A stretch of 64,000 nt of DNA from Fibrobacter sp. UWP2. GTDB lineage: Bacteria > Fibrobacterota > Fibrobacteria > Fibrobacterales > Fibrobacteraceae. Under the pieces are notes generated by a model. The model made no database searches. It saw only the letters and a list, made by a program, of their open reading frames with translations, and had not been told where the DNA came from. The position numbers and the translations under genes are program-made. Positions 53,512-61,521 of the stretch are shown piece by piece. Numbering within the stretch: the stretch's first letter is position 1; every line of letters begins with the position of its first letter. The stretch is taken from contig NZ_FQYM01000009.1 of the NCBI RefSeq assembly GCF_900141705.1, positions 1-64,000 of the forward strand, written 5' to 3'.

Positions 53512-54747
53512 ATGAAAAGCCGTCTTTGTGCGATTGCCTTATTTGCTGGGGTGAATTTGCTTTTGGGTTGCGGGGAAGATAGCTCCGCGACAAGTTCTAA
53601 CGAAACCGCGCAAACAGGAACCCCAGCCGCCGCCGATACGGCGACGACCCCGGTCGATGTGGACGACCCGCAGCAGGTGCTGCAACCTTGTGATGTGGAA
53701 GGCCAGTTTATTTGGGAAGTGGCGGGCAAATCTTATTTTGAGTGCGAAAACGGCTTTTTTGCCCGCAAAGAGGTGCTCCCGCACACGCCGGGCTTTAACC
53801 CGTGCCAGTTCAACATGGGGGCCGCCTGGCAGGCCGCCCACGAAGAAGAGGAAACCTATGACGGCCTCGACTACATTGCAGTGTGGCTCGGCGACAATGA
53901 CTGGTACAATGAGTTTGAAAAGCGCATGGTCGAGATGTGCGTGAAGGTGCATGCAACGCCCATGATTTACGCCTACGTGATTGCGGAGTTTGGCAAGGAC
54001 AATGGTCTTGTGGACTGCGACATGATTGACGAGGAACACCCGAACAGCCTTTGCACCCACGGGGCGAACATCATCCGCGAGTTCTTCTTTGATTCCATTT
54101 TGACGCGTTATGCGACGTACGCCTCCGGTATGAGGGAACAACTGTCGGTTTTCCTGGACCAGAATCCCGATACCTACGAGACGATTTGGCTTATTGAGCC
54201 GGACTTTTACCAGTATTCCGAGACGGGGTCCAGGCAGCGCTCGCTTGCCGACTCCGGCAAGGCGCAGATTGGCGGTGGCATCCCCGATGCCGAGATGGGG
54301 CTTTACTTTGCGCAGATCGTGGGGACGATCAAGCAGTACTTGCCTGCCGCCAAGATTGCCATCGACATTTCGCCCTGGATTTCGGACTGGCCCGAAACGA
54401 GCCAGTCCGCTTGGTACTCCAACTTTGACATGAGCCTTGTGGACTACGCCAGCACCTCGGGCGGCGGGACCGCGGCGAACAATGCGAAAATTCGTGCGGG
54501 CAACAAGGCTACCTGGCAAGAGATTTATGCGGTCACGGGCAAGCCAATCCTTGCCGACGCCGGCTACGACAAGGGCGGTCAGGGCACCGGTCACTCCAAG
54601 ATTTGGGACATGGTGGCGAACTTGAATGCCCGCATTGCCGATAACGTAGTTGGCGTGATGCAGATGGACGCCTCGCTCGACTACCCGGCGGTTGCCGATA
54701 CCATCAGACCGCAACTCAAAGTGAACTACCCGTGGTGCGTGCAATAA
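53512..54747 (+). CDS. lipoprotein with TIM-barrel glycosidase-like domain
   Basis: 411 residues from ATG 53512 (AAGGAG upstream); the upstream ATG at 53485 adds a non-signal segment. Lipobox LLLGC, Thr/Ala-rich linker, then a short Cys-rich segment (residues ~50-70) and a predicted beta/alpha barrel with strands ending in acidic or aromatic residues: YIAVWLGDNDWY, TPMIYAYVIAEFGKD, TIWLIEPDFYQYSETG, KIAIDISPWISDW, KPILADAGYDKGGQ, and VVGVMQMDASLDYPA. Glu/Asp placement, with EPD in the middle, looks like a glycoside hydrolase active site but I cannot name a family. Surface-anchored polysaccharide processing is plausible. It stands alone before hisH. Confidence 0.72.
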   Translation: MKSRLCAIALFAGVNLLLGCGEDSSATSSNETAQTGTPAAADTATTPVDVDDPQQVLQPCDVEGQFIWEVAGKSYFECENGFFARKEVLPHTPGFNPCQFNMGAAWQAAHEEEETYDGLDYIAVWLGDNDWYNEFEKRMVEMCVKVHATPMIYAYVIAEFGKDNGLVDCDMIDEEHPNSLCTHGANIIREFFFDSILTRYATYASGMREQLSVFLDQNPDTYETIWLIEPDFYQYSETGSRQRSLADSGKAQIGGGIPDAEMGLYFAQIVGTIKQYLPAAKIAIDISPWISDWPETSQSAWYSNFDMSLVDYASTSGGGTAANNAKIRAGNKATWQEIYAVTGKPILADAGYDKGGQGTGHSKIWDMVANLNARIADNVVGVMQMDASLDYPAVADTIRPQLKVNYPWCVQ

Positions 54748-54784
54748 AAAAAGCTATCTTTTACGCCGTAAAGTAGAGGTTCCT

Positions 54785-55399
54785 ATGTCTATAACGGTCG
54801 TGGATTACAAAGCTGGCAACTTGACTTCGGTGATGAACGCGCTTAGGCACATTGGTGTGGACGCCAAGGTGAGCGACGACGCCGAGGAGATTGCCAAGGC
54901 CACTCGCCTGATATTCCCGGGTGTGGGTGCCGCCGCATCGGCCATGGAGACTCTTACCCGCACGGGCATCGGCGAAGCCATTAGGATGGTGGTCAAGGCG
55001 GGGAACCCGGTGCTTGGCATTTGCATTGGTTGCCAGATCATTTTGGAAGAGAGCGAAGAGGATGGAGGTGTCAAAACCCTCGGGCTTTTGCCTGGCAAGG
55101 CGGTCCGCTTCAAGGACGAGCCCGGCCTCAAGATCCCGCACATGGGCTGGAATCAGGTGAATTTCACTCGCGAGCACCCGATTATGAAGGGGATCCGCAG
55201 TGGCTGCGACTTCTATTATGTGCACTCGTATTTCCCGCAGGTCCCAGCGGAGTACAGTTTTGCCGAGACGACCTACGGCACACAGACTTTTTCGGGGCTC
55301 ATTGGCAATGGCAACCTAGTGGCAAGCCAGTTCCACCAAGAAAAAAGTGGCGAAGTGGGTCTTGCCATGCTCAAAAACTTCTGCGAATGGAAGGTGTAG
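54785..55399 (+). CDS. hisH: imidazole glycerol phosphate synthase, glutamine amidotransferase subunit
   Basis: 204 residues, normal HisH size. It supplies ammonia from glutamine to HisF in histidine synthesis. The triad is present: Cys80 in LGICIGCQI, His184 and Glu186 in ASQFHQEKSG. GNLTSVMNALRHIG, LIFPGVGAA and PHMGWNQV are family motifs. The usual GICLGMQ is here GICIGCQ, with an extra Cys. No hisA, hisF or other histidine genes lie in the window, so it is separated from its partners at least locally. Ribosome site GAGG upstream. Confidence 0.95.
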   Translation: MSITVVDYKAGNLTSVMNALRHIGVDAKVSDDAEEIAKATRLIFPGVGAAASAMETLTRTGIGEAIRMVVKAGNPVLGICIGCQIILEESEEDGGVKTLGLLPGKAVRFKDEPGLKIPHMGWNQVNFTREHPIMKGIRSGCDFYYVHSYFPQVPAEYSFAETTYGTQTFSGLIGNGNLVASQFHQEKSGEVGLAMLKNFCEWKV

Positions 55400-55500
55400 C
55401 CGCCCAGGGGGACTTCACTTGGCCCGGAAAAATGATTATATTAGGTTTTAACTAACACTCGGCCTACTGGTGTTGACCACGGCCATAACAAAGGAATAAT

Positions 55501-56373
55501 ATGAAACTCAAAAAAGTTCTCATGGCTTGTGCTGCCGCTTGTGCTTTTGCCGCTCCTGCTATGGCAGAAGGAGGCATGTTCGAGGGCGCTCTTCCCGAAA
55601 ACTGGACTGCCGACGTGGTTGCCGCTGTCAAGTACAACTACTACAACTTCCACAACTGGCAGCAAGACGGTACGTCGAACTCCATGTGGCTCGTGACCTA
55701 CCATGCCGACGTTCAGGGCAAGTGGAAAATCGCCAACTGGCGTAACCTCGTCGACATCGAGCTCGGTCAAACGTGGACCGAGGGCTTTGGCACCCGCAAG
55801 TCCGCCGACAAGCTCTTCTGGGAGTCCATGCTCGACTTCAACATGACCGAACAGGTCAAACCCTACATTGGCAACCGCTTTGAAACCCAGATAATGAAGG
55901 GTTACGCTTATAGCGAAGACGAAAACGGCGACGAAGTCAAGACGGCTATTTCTAGCTTTATGGATCCGGCTTACGAAACGCAGGTTGCCGGTATCGCCTA
56001 CATCCCGAACGACAACTTCTCCCAGCGTATCGGTTTTGCAAACCGTATGACCATTTCTAATGGCTACGGCTTTGCCGACGACCCGGATACCGAGAAGTTC
56101 GAAAAGTTCAAGGACGAACCGGGTTTGGAATCCATCACCGAAGTCAAGTACGCATTCTCTGACGTTGTCAACTTCCACAGCCGCTTGTGGGCGTTTGTGA
56201 ATTTCGAAGGTACCGACGAAATCGACGGCAAGTGGGAGAACCTCCTCTCGGTGCAGCTGATGCCCTTCATTGAGCTCCAGGTTGGCTTCGACATGGCCTA
56301 CGACAAGGATTTGGACGAGGATGCCCAGTACAAGAACATGGTGCTCTTTGGTCTGACCTGGCGCTGGTTCTAA
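55501..56373 (+). CDS. DUF3078-like outer-membrane protein
   Basis: 290 residues. Signal peptide (MKLKKVLMACAAACAFAAPAMA), then a beta-rich mature part. NFHNWQQDGTSNSMWLV near the start matches the N-W-x-x-G-x-x-N-S feature of the DUF3078 family, and the protein ends in MVLFGLTWRWF, an aromatic-terminal insertion signal. Family members occur in Bacteroidetes and relatives and are of unknown role. Codon use is biased towards high-expression codons. A 96-bp tandem repeat begins 5 nt after the stop. Confidence 0.8.
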   Translation: MKLKKVLMACAAACAFAAPAMAEGGMFEGALPENWTADVVAAVKYNYYNFHNWQQDGTSNSMWLVTYHADVQGKWKIANWRNLVDIELGQTWTEGFGTRKSADKLFWESMLDFNMTEQVKPYIGNRFETQIMKGYAYSEDENGDEVKTAISSFMDPAYETQVAGIAYIPNDNFSQRIGFANRMTISNGYGFADDPDTEKFEKFKDEPGLESITEVKYAFSDVVNFHSRLWAFVNFEGTDEIDGKWENLLSVQLMPFIELQVGFDMAYDKDLDEDAQYKNMVLFGLTWRWF

Positions 56374-56377
56374 TGAG

Positions 56378-56577
56378 ACCGCTCGTTCGACGTCTCTGGC
56401 GTAGAACCTTCGGATACTCACTCGCTCTCGTCTCCATCGCCGATTAATATCGGCGATTACGGCTCACGGGGATACCGCTCGTTCGACGTCTCTGGCGTAG
56501 AACCTTCGGATACTCACTCGCTCTCGTCTCCATCGCCGATTAATATCGGCGATTACGGCTCACGGGGAGACCGCTCG
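56378..56577. repeat. 96-bp tandem repeat with internal palindromes
   Basis: Two identical 96-base units (56378-56473 and 56474-56569) and the first eight bases of a third. Each holds ATCGCCGAT-TAAT-ATCGGCGAT (a 9-bp stem), GTTC...GAAC arms and several CTCG/GAGAC elements that can fold into a long hairpin. The unit does not code. It fills the space up to a terminator; the closest analogues are extragenic palindromic repeats. Confidence 0.85.
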
Positions 56578-56603
56578 CGTCTTTACGTCGATAAACAATT
56601 TAG

Positions 56604-56630
56604 TCCCTGCCTTCGGGCGGGGATTTTTTT
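56604..56630 (+). terminator. intrinsic terminator after the repeat block
   Basis: TCCCTGCC, TTCG loop, GGCGGGGA then seven Ts. It would end transcripts that pass the DUF3078-like gene and the repeats. Confidence 0.85.
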
Positions 56631-56664
56631 GTATGCGGTCGTACCGGACGTGCTAGTTTGTCTG

Positions 56665-57282
56665 TTATCGGTCGATGCTGAGAAGGTCTTCCAACCAGGC
56701 GTCGCGCTGCTTGCGGAGCTTTTCGAGGGCGTCGTCCTCGGCGCCGCTCTCGTTGCATGCCTTGGCGAGTTCGCGGTAGCTTTCGAGAAGCTTGTTTGCT
56801 TTGGGGTAGGCGGGAGTAAGCGCGGTCAGCGCCTCTTCGATGGCCTTGTCGGAGTAGAGCCTCGAGATGCCCTCCAGGGAGCGCTCCACGTAGGTCCGTT
56901 GGTCCCCGTTTTTAAAGGCGGTCTCGGCCTCGGCGAATTCCATGGGCTTTAGCTGGTCAATGTAGGCGCAAGCCTGCACGTAGAGGGCGTCGCATTCCAC
57001 GTAGTTCGCCATCGTCTTGGCCAGGTCCAGTTGTTTTTTGATGAACGGGCGGTACCCGTCGGCGTCAAAGGGGAGGCCCTGCCCGTCGCAGAATTCCTTG
57101 AGATTTTGCAGGTTCAGCTCCGCAGGGCTGTTCAGCAGGCACTCCTTGAGTACCGCCATTTTGTCTTTGGCGGGGAGCCTTTGGAACGATTCCGTTTTGG
57201 CGCTGTTTGCCTTGATGTGGAGCCAAAACACCCTCAAAAGAATCAGGGCTATGGCGATAGTGAACAATAGTGACCAATTCAT
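56665..57282 (-). CDS. membrane-anchored helical protein of unknown function
   Basis: 205 residues. An N-terminal hydrophobic helix (WSLLFTIAIALILLRVFW, residues 3-20) is followed by an all-helical soluble part with repeated Ala/Leu/Glu heptad-like spacing and no known motif. Four Cys are scattered. The topology suggests an inner-membrane anchor with the body in the cytoplasm or periplasm. It is convergent with the repeat/terminator block and divergent from the fibro-slime gene. Confidence 0.7.
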   Translation of the reverse strand: MNWSLLFTIAIALILLRVFWLHIKANSAKTESFQRLPAKDKMAVLKECLLNSPAELNLQNLKEFCDGQGLPFDADGYRPFIKKQLDLAKTMANYVECDALYVQACAYIDQLKPMEFAEAETAFKNGDQRTYVERSLEGISRLYSDKAIEEALTALTPAYPKANKLLESYRELAKACNESGAEDDALEKLRKQRDAWLEDLLSIDR

Positions 57283-57414
57283 GGTTCAAATTTACCCAAA
57301 ACTTCATGTTTTATGTCACGGAAAACGCGCAAAACCCCTTTTTACATAGTTTTTTCAAAAAAATAAGAACTTAAAATGCCGATTTTGGTTTATATTTAAG
57401 GGGTATATTTGGAT

Positions 57415-57429
57415 CCTATATAATATAGG
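57415..57429. promoter_or_regulatory. palindrome with TATAAT upstream of the fibro-slime gene
   Basis: CCTATAT-A-ATATAGG, 15 bases, containing a consensus TATAAT (57419-57424). It lies 16-30 nt before the ATG. It may be the -10 region, giving a short leader, or an operator overlapping it. Only sequence pattern supports this. Confidence 0.35.
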
Positions 57430-57444
57430 TGGAGATTGGATTAT

Positions 57445-60165
57445 ATGAAAATCGAAAAGACTCTATTGATGGCCGGATTGGCTTTCGGTGTAACGAATGT
57501 TTTTGCTAAGTCCACTGTGGATTGTACAAGTCCGCAAGACAAGGGAAAACAGTGTGCCGAACTGGACATCGTGGTCCGCGACTTCCAGGTGATTCACCCT
57601 GACTTTGAAAACTTTTACGAAGAAGCTTCGGTAAACCTCAACGCTTCTTGGACGTCGCCGGGCTATAGGGACGACACAACCTGGATGCAGAAGCGTGCCG
57701 ACGCCGCATGGGGCTGCGCCAACGCCGACCCCGGTAATGGTCGCGACAACTCCGCTTTGGGTATTTACATTGGTACGGACGCTTACCCGATTGCCATGAA
57801 CCCGGGTATCCCGTCGCAGTTGCCCACTTACCTGCAGACCAAGCTTTCTGCGACCGGCCAAAAGGCCTTTTATGGTGAGTTCGACTGCGGGGGCAAAAAG
57901 CAGAGAGGCTACGAACACGAAATGACCTCTTGCAGCAAGGACTGGTCGAAGCCGGTGCTCGTGACCCCGGGCATGGTCAACCAGTACTTGACTTTTAAAC
58001 CCGAACTTGGCGACGACATGATGTACGAGCCGGTCATTAGCCGTGCCCGTATGGCGTGCGACAACCAGTACTTTGACCAGTGGTACGCCGACTACGATGC
58101 CGCGGGCAACAGCCTCCAGCAGTCCAACATCAATACGCGTATGAACACGGTTCTCCAGTTGCCGTTGGTCGCTGGCACCAAGAACACCTTTGAAATCGAC
58201 TACAACTGGAACAACGGTGGTTACTTCCCGCTCGATGTCGTCGATGCCAACAACAACTGGGTGGCCCAGTTTACCGGCGGCCAGTGCGCCTTTAGCACCC
58301 CCTGCCAGTTCGGTCCGCAGTCCCTCTCCATTTTCTGCCCGCCGTATCAGTACCTGTGGGCGGGCTCTCAAAAAGACTACATGGGTACCTCCACGGCTCA
58401 GCTGTGCTCCGATTGGAAGGCCAATGGCGGTCCTAAGACCCCGATGGCAGCCTCTATTGCTGCGGGTGCAAACGGAACTGTTGGTTCCCGCCATCTCCGC
58501 AACTACAACTTCACCATGATGGGCTATGCCAAGTTCAAGTACAACAAGGGCGGCAAGGAAGTCTTTGAATTTACCGGTGACGACGACATGTGGATCTTTG
58601 TGGACGGCGTCCTTGTGGTGGACCTGGGTGGTACGCACTTGGCTGCTTCGGGTAAGGCCGACATGGACTACCTTTCGTCTTGGTCCCACGGATGCCTGCC
58701 GGGTCAGCCTCTTGCCGACCAGACGGGTGAAAACCAGAACTGCGACCGTGACCCCGCCGATGGCCAGTGGAAGAACGGCTCTTGGCACCATTTGCACTTC
58801 TTCTACGCAGACCGCCAGACCGATGGTTCTAACATGAAGATTCACTCGACGCTTTCGGAGCTTGCCAAGTCCCGTTATGGCCAGCCGGCTGTGGGCGAAG
58901 CCGTGGTGAAGGTGGATGATGACGGTAAGGTGACGAACAGCATATTCTTGAACACTACCTTGAATCCTACAACTGTTGAAGCGCTCCGTAATTCTGCTGC
59001 TACTCAAACTCCTGCGATGGTCATTGTCCGCGAAGTGACTGACCCCAACACGGGCAAAAAAACTCAAGTGGTCTATGGCTATATTCCCTCGACCTTTAGC
59101 GATGGTGTCGACAAGGGTGCCGATGGTGTTCTTTACCAGTTCGATGGCCAGCTGGTCGCCATGAATGCCGACGGCTCCTACACCCCAGTGGATGGCGGTT
59201 TGTTGGGCGGTGACTTGATTGCCTTTAACGTGGCTGGTACCACCGAAGGCCTGGATGAGTCCAACGATGACGGCGCCATTCCGACTGAAGTCTGGAATCA
59301 GTTGATGGCTTGGAGTAGCAAGATGACTTACAACGTCACTTCTTCGACCGGTAAAGCTGTGGAAGGCTTCGACCCGCTCGAAGACTGGGCTAGCATTGAG
59401 TATACGGCTGTTGCCGTTGTGGAACTTATTCCCGATGGTCCGGGCATTTCCCGTCCCGATTTCTCAGAACAGTCTGAAAAGTTGACGAATGCTGCTGGCA
59501 GTGACGGCCTTAAGGAAGACCAGACTGCTGACTTGGTCCTGGTCTCGATTCCGGCAGTTCCTGGTCAGAACCCGTTGACCTGGGCTGTGGACAATGCCGA
59601 TGAAATGATGAAGTCCGGTCAGAACGGTGGCTTGCCGACGTCGGTCAAGACGAAGGCTGGTGAAGTTCCTGTGACAGCAAGCAATGTGGCTGGTTTGAAC
59701 GCTGGCTCGGGGACTACATTGTGCTACAACGACGGTGCCGGCAAGAAGGGCAGCGCCAGCAGCGAAAGCTGCACGAGCTTCTCCTTTGCTACGTCTCAGC
59801 CGTTCCGCGTGAATATCCGCGTGTTCGACCATTTGGGCAATTTCGTGAACCAGTTCAACAAGTCTGTGACCGACGAAGACTTCTCAAAGGCTTTGGGAAC
59901 GGGTGTTAAGGTTGCTGGTTGCGATGATGCTCACCCGCTTTATGGTGGTACGGGCGCCATGCTTGCCAACATCAAGGTGTACCCTGTTTCCCAGGATGGC
60001 CGCCAGTTGGCAACTGGTCCGTACATTTACCAGGTCACTGTCGTGATGGAAAAGTACGAGTACTGCTACATGGCTAAAGGCACCTCTCCGACCATCATGA
60101 ACATGCCGTTCATGCGTTCGACCGAGACTTATCGCCGCGGTTACCGTCGCGCCAAGGCAAAGTAA
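57445..60165 (+). CDS. fibro-slime domain secreted protein
   Basis: 906 residues from ATG 57445, with GGAG 10 nt upstream; a TTG nine bases earlier touches that site and is rejected. Signal peptide ends near TNVFA (residue 21). The fibro-slime domain (PA14-like) covers residues ~60-480, with YAKFKYNKGGKEVFEFTG then DDDMWIFVDGVLVVDLGGTH as the hallmark calcium-type loop and HHLHFFYADRQTDGSN. The C-terminal 130 residues form an FlgD/Ig-like module (NIRVFDHLGNFVNQFN ... LATGPYIYQVTV) that ends RRGYRRAKAK, related to the ends of the two GH9 proteins. Fibro-slime proteins of Fibrobacter are surface proteins linked to adhesion to cellulose. Its expression looks high by codon use. Confidence 0.93.
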   Translation: MKIEKTLLMAGLAFGVTNVFAKSTVDCTSPQDKGKQCAELDIVVRDFQVIHPDFENFYEEASVNLNASWTSPGYRDDTTWMQKRADAAWGCANADPGNGRDNSALGIYIGTDAYPIAMNPGIPSQLPTYLQTKLSATGQKAFYGEFDCGGKKQRGYEHEMTSCSKDWSKPVLVTPGMVNQYLTFKPELGDDMMYEPVISRARMACDNQYFDQWYADYDAAGNSLQQSNINTRMNTVLQLPLVAGTKNTFEIDYNWNNGGYFPLDVVDANNNWVAQFTGGQCAFSTPCQFGPQSLSIFCPPYQYLWAGSQKDYMGTSTAQLCSDWKANGGPKTPMAASIAAGANGTVGSRHLRNYNFTMMGYAKFKYNKGGKEVFEFTGDDDMWIFVDGVLVVDLGGTHLAASGKADMDYLSSWSHGCLPGQPLADQTGENQNCDRDPADGQWKNGSWHHLHFFYADRQTDGSNMKIHSTLSELAKSRYGQPAVGEAVVKVDDDGKVTNSIFLNTTLNPTTVEALRNSAATQTPAMVIVREVTDPNTGKKTQVVYGYIPSTFSDGVDKGADGVLYQFDGQLVAMNADGSYTPVDGGLLGGDLIAFNVAGTTEGLDESNDDGAIPTEVWNQLMAWSSKMTYNVTSSTGKAVEGFDPLEDWASIEYTAVAVVELIPDGPGISRPDFSEQSEKLTNAAGSDGLKEDQTADLVLVSIPAVPGQNPLTWAVDNADEMMKSGQNGGLPTSVKTKAGEVPVTASNVAGLNAGSGTTLCYNDGAGKKGSASSESCTSFSFATSQPFRVNIRVFDHLGNFVNQFNKSVTDEDFSKALGTGVKVAGCDDAHPLYGGTGAMLANIKVYPVSQDGRQLATGPYIYQVTVVMEKYEYCYMAKGTSPTIMNMPFMRSTETYRRGYRRAKAK

Positions 60166-60184
60166 TCCTAGAATTGAAGAATTT

Positions 60185-60215
60185 AAAAAAGGGCTGCGCA
60201 AGCGGCCCTTTTTTT
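60185..60215. terminator. bidirectional intrinsic terminator
   Basis: AAAAAAGGGCTGC, GCAA loop, GCGGCCCTTTTTT (one mismatch), located between the fibro-slime gene and the convergent tRNA modification gene. Confidence 0.9.
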
Positions 60216-60216
60216 A

Positions 60217-61521
60217 TTAGAGTGCAGAGGCGGTGAGCGCGAAGGGCTCGGCGCCCTCAATGCGGACTTGCAGCCTTTGACCCGCGGGGAATTCGCCCGC
60301 GAGGGCAACGGGACGGTAGGCGGTGTTCCGGGCGATGGTGGTGCCAGGCCGGTGGCCGCACTTTTCGGTGACTACGGTACACTGGCTACCGACCCACTTT
60401 CGATTGTTTTCGAGGGCAATTTGCTGGAAGGCTTCGAACAGCCGTGCAGAACGCTCGTGCTTGAGCGCATCGGGGATTTGCCCGTCGAGTTTTGCGGCGG
60501 GTGTTCCCGGACGCGCGACAAAGCGGGTGATGTTGCAGACGGTCGGGCGCGTTTCTTTGAGCAATTGCAAAGTTTCTTCGAAGTCCTCGGGGGTCTCGCC
60601 GGGGTGGCCCACAATGAGGTCGGTGCTGAGCGTGAACAGCGGGAACCGCTTGGCAAAGGATTCCGCCAGTTGCCGGTAGTCGGCAACGCTGTGCCTCCGG
60701 TTCATGAGTTTTAGAACGCGGTCGCTCCCGCTTTGCACGGGCAGGTGGATGAACTGGTACACCCGTTCGTCGGTAAAGCAGTCAAGGAGCGCTTCTTGGT
60801 AGCCCAAAACGTGCCGCGGGTTCCCCATGCCGAGCCGCAGTTTGTAATTGCCTGGGACGTGCACCAAAATGTTTTGCACGAGCTCGGCGAGGTTGGTGCC
60901 GAAGTCGAATCCGTAGCAGGCGCAGTCCTGCCCGCTGAGCTGGATTTCGAGGCAACCGTCGCCAACGAGCTTTTGAACCTGCTCCACGATGGCGCCAGCT
61001 TCAAAACTTTTGAGCTTGCCTTTGACAAGGTGCGTGCTGCAAAAGGCGCAGGCATCCAGGCAGCCTTCCTCGATGTTCACGATGCCCACGTACGGCGATT
61101 CGCGCAGCACGCGCGCGGGTCGCGGTCCCGTGGAGAGCACTTTTGCAGGTTGCCGCAATTCAATTTCGTGCAGGCTTGTGAACTGGATGCCGCTCCAAAC
61201 GCGGGTCGCCTCGGCTACAAAGTCCTTGGGGGCGCAGCCCGTGATGTAGACGGCGGCCTGTGGAAAACTTTCGTGGACGGAACGTAAGAGTTTGATGGCG
61301 CCCGCGTTCCCCTTGACCGTACACACGTTCAAGTAAAAGGTCGTTTTAGACAGGGGGCGTAAACCGGAAGGAGCCTCCATAGCCCTGTCCGGTATTTCAA
61401 AGAGGATCTCGGCATTGGGGTGTTGCGCCTGCAAAGCCCTCGCGATTTTTTCGCCGTCACCAAAGTTCGCGGCACAGCCCTGGCTCAAAACGTAGATTTG
61501 CTGGGGGGTGGCGCCGTTCAT
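60217..61521 (-). CDS. mtaB: MiaB-superfamily methylthiotransferase, archaeal/CDKAL1-like type
   Basis: 434 residues. Three domains: N-terminal (Cys in SQGCAANFGDGE, LNVCTVKG, ITGCAPKD for a [4Fe-4S] cluster), radical-SAM with EEGCLDACAFCSTHLVKGKL (CxxxCxxC), and C-terminal TRAM-type RNA-binding (GSQCTVVTEKCGHRPGTT ... GQRLQVRI). It adds a methylthio group to t6A37 in tRNA if it is of MtaB type. LSGQDCACYGFDFGTNLAEL and LRLGMGNPRHVLGY resemble the archaeal and eukaryotic (CDKAL1) branch more than bacterial MtaB. The start overlaps the stop of the SpoIID-like gene by 4 nt. Confidence 0.85.
   Translation of the reverse strand: MNGATPQQIYVLSQGCAANFGDGEKIARALQAQHPNAEILFEIPDRAMEAPSGLRPLSKTTFYLNVCTVKGNAGAIKLLRSVHESFPQAAVYITGCAPKDFVAEATRVWSGIQFTSLHEIELRQPAKVLSTGPRPARVLRESPYVGIVNIEEGCLDACAFCSTHLVKGKLKSFEAGAIVEQVQKLVGDGCLEIQLSGQDCACYGFDFGTNLAELVQNILVHVPGNYKLRLGMGNPRHVLGYQEALLDCFTDERVYQFIHLPVQSGSDRVLKLMNRRHSVADYRQLAESFAKRFPLFTLSTDLIVGHPGETPEDFEETLQLLKETRPTVCNITRFVARPGTPAAKLDGQIPDALKHERSARLFEAFQQIALENNRKWVGSQCTVVTEKCGHRPGTTIARNTAYRPVALAGEFPAGQRLQVRIEGAEPFALTASAL

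Noticed and set aside
56378-56577. CRISPR array
   Set aside because: The two copies are directly adjacent, 96 bases long, without spacers, and no cas gene is near.
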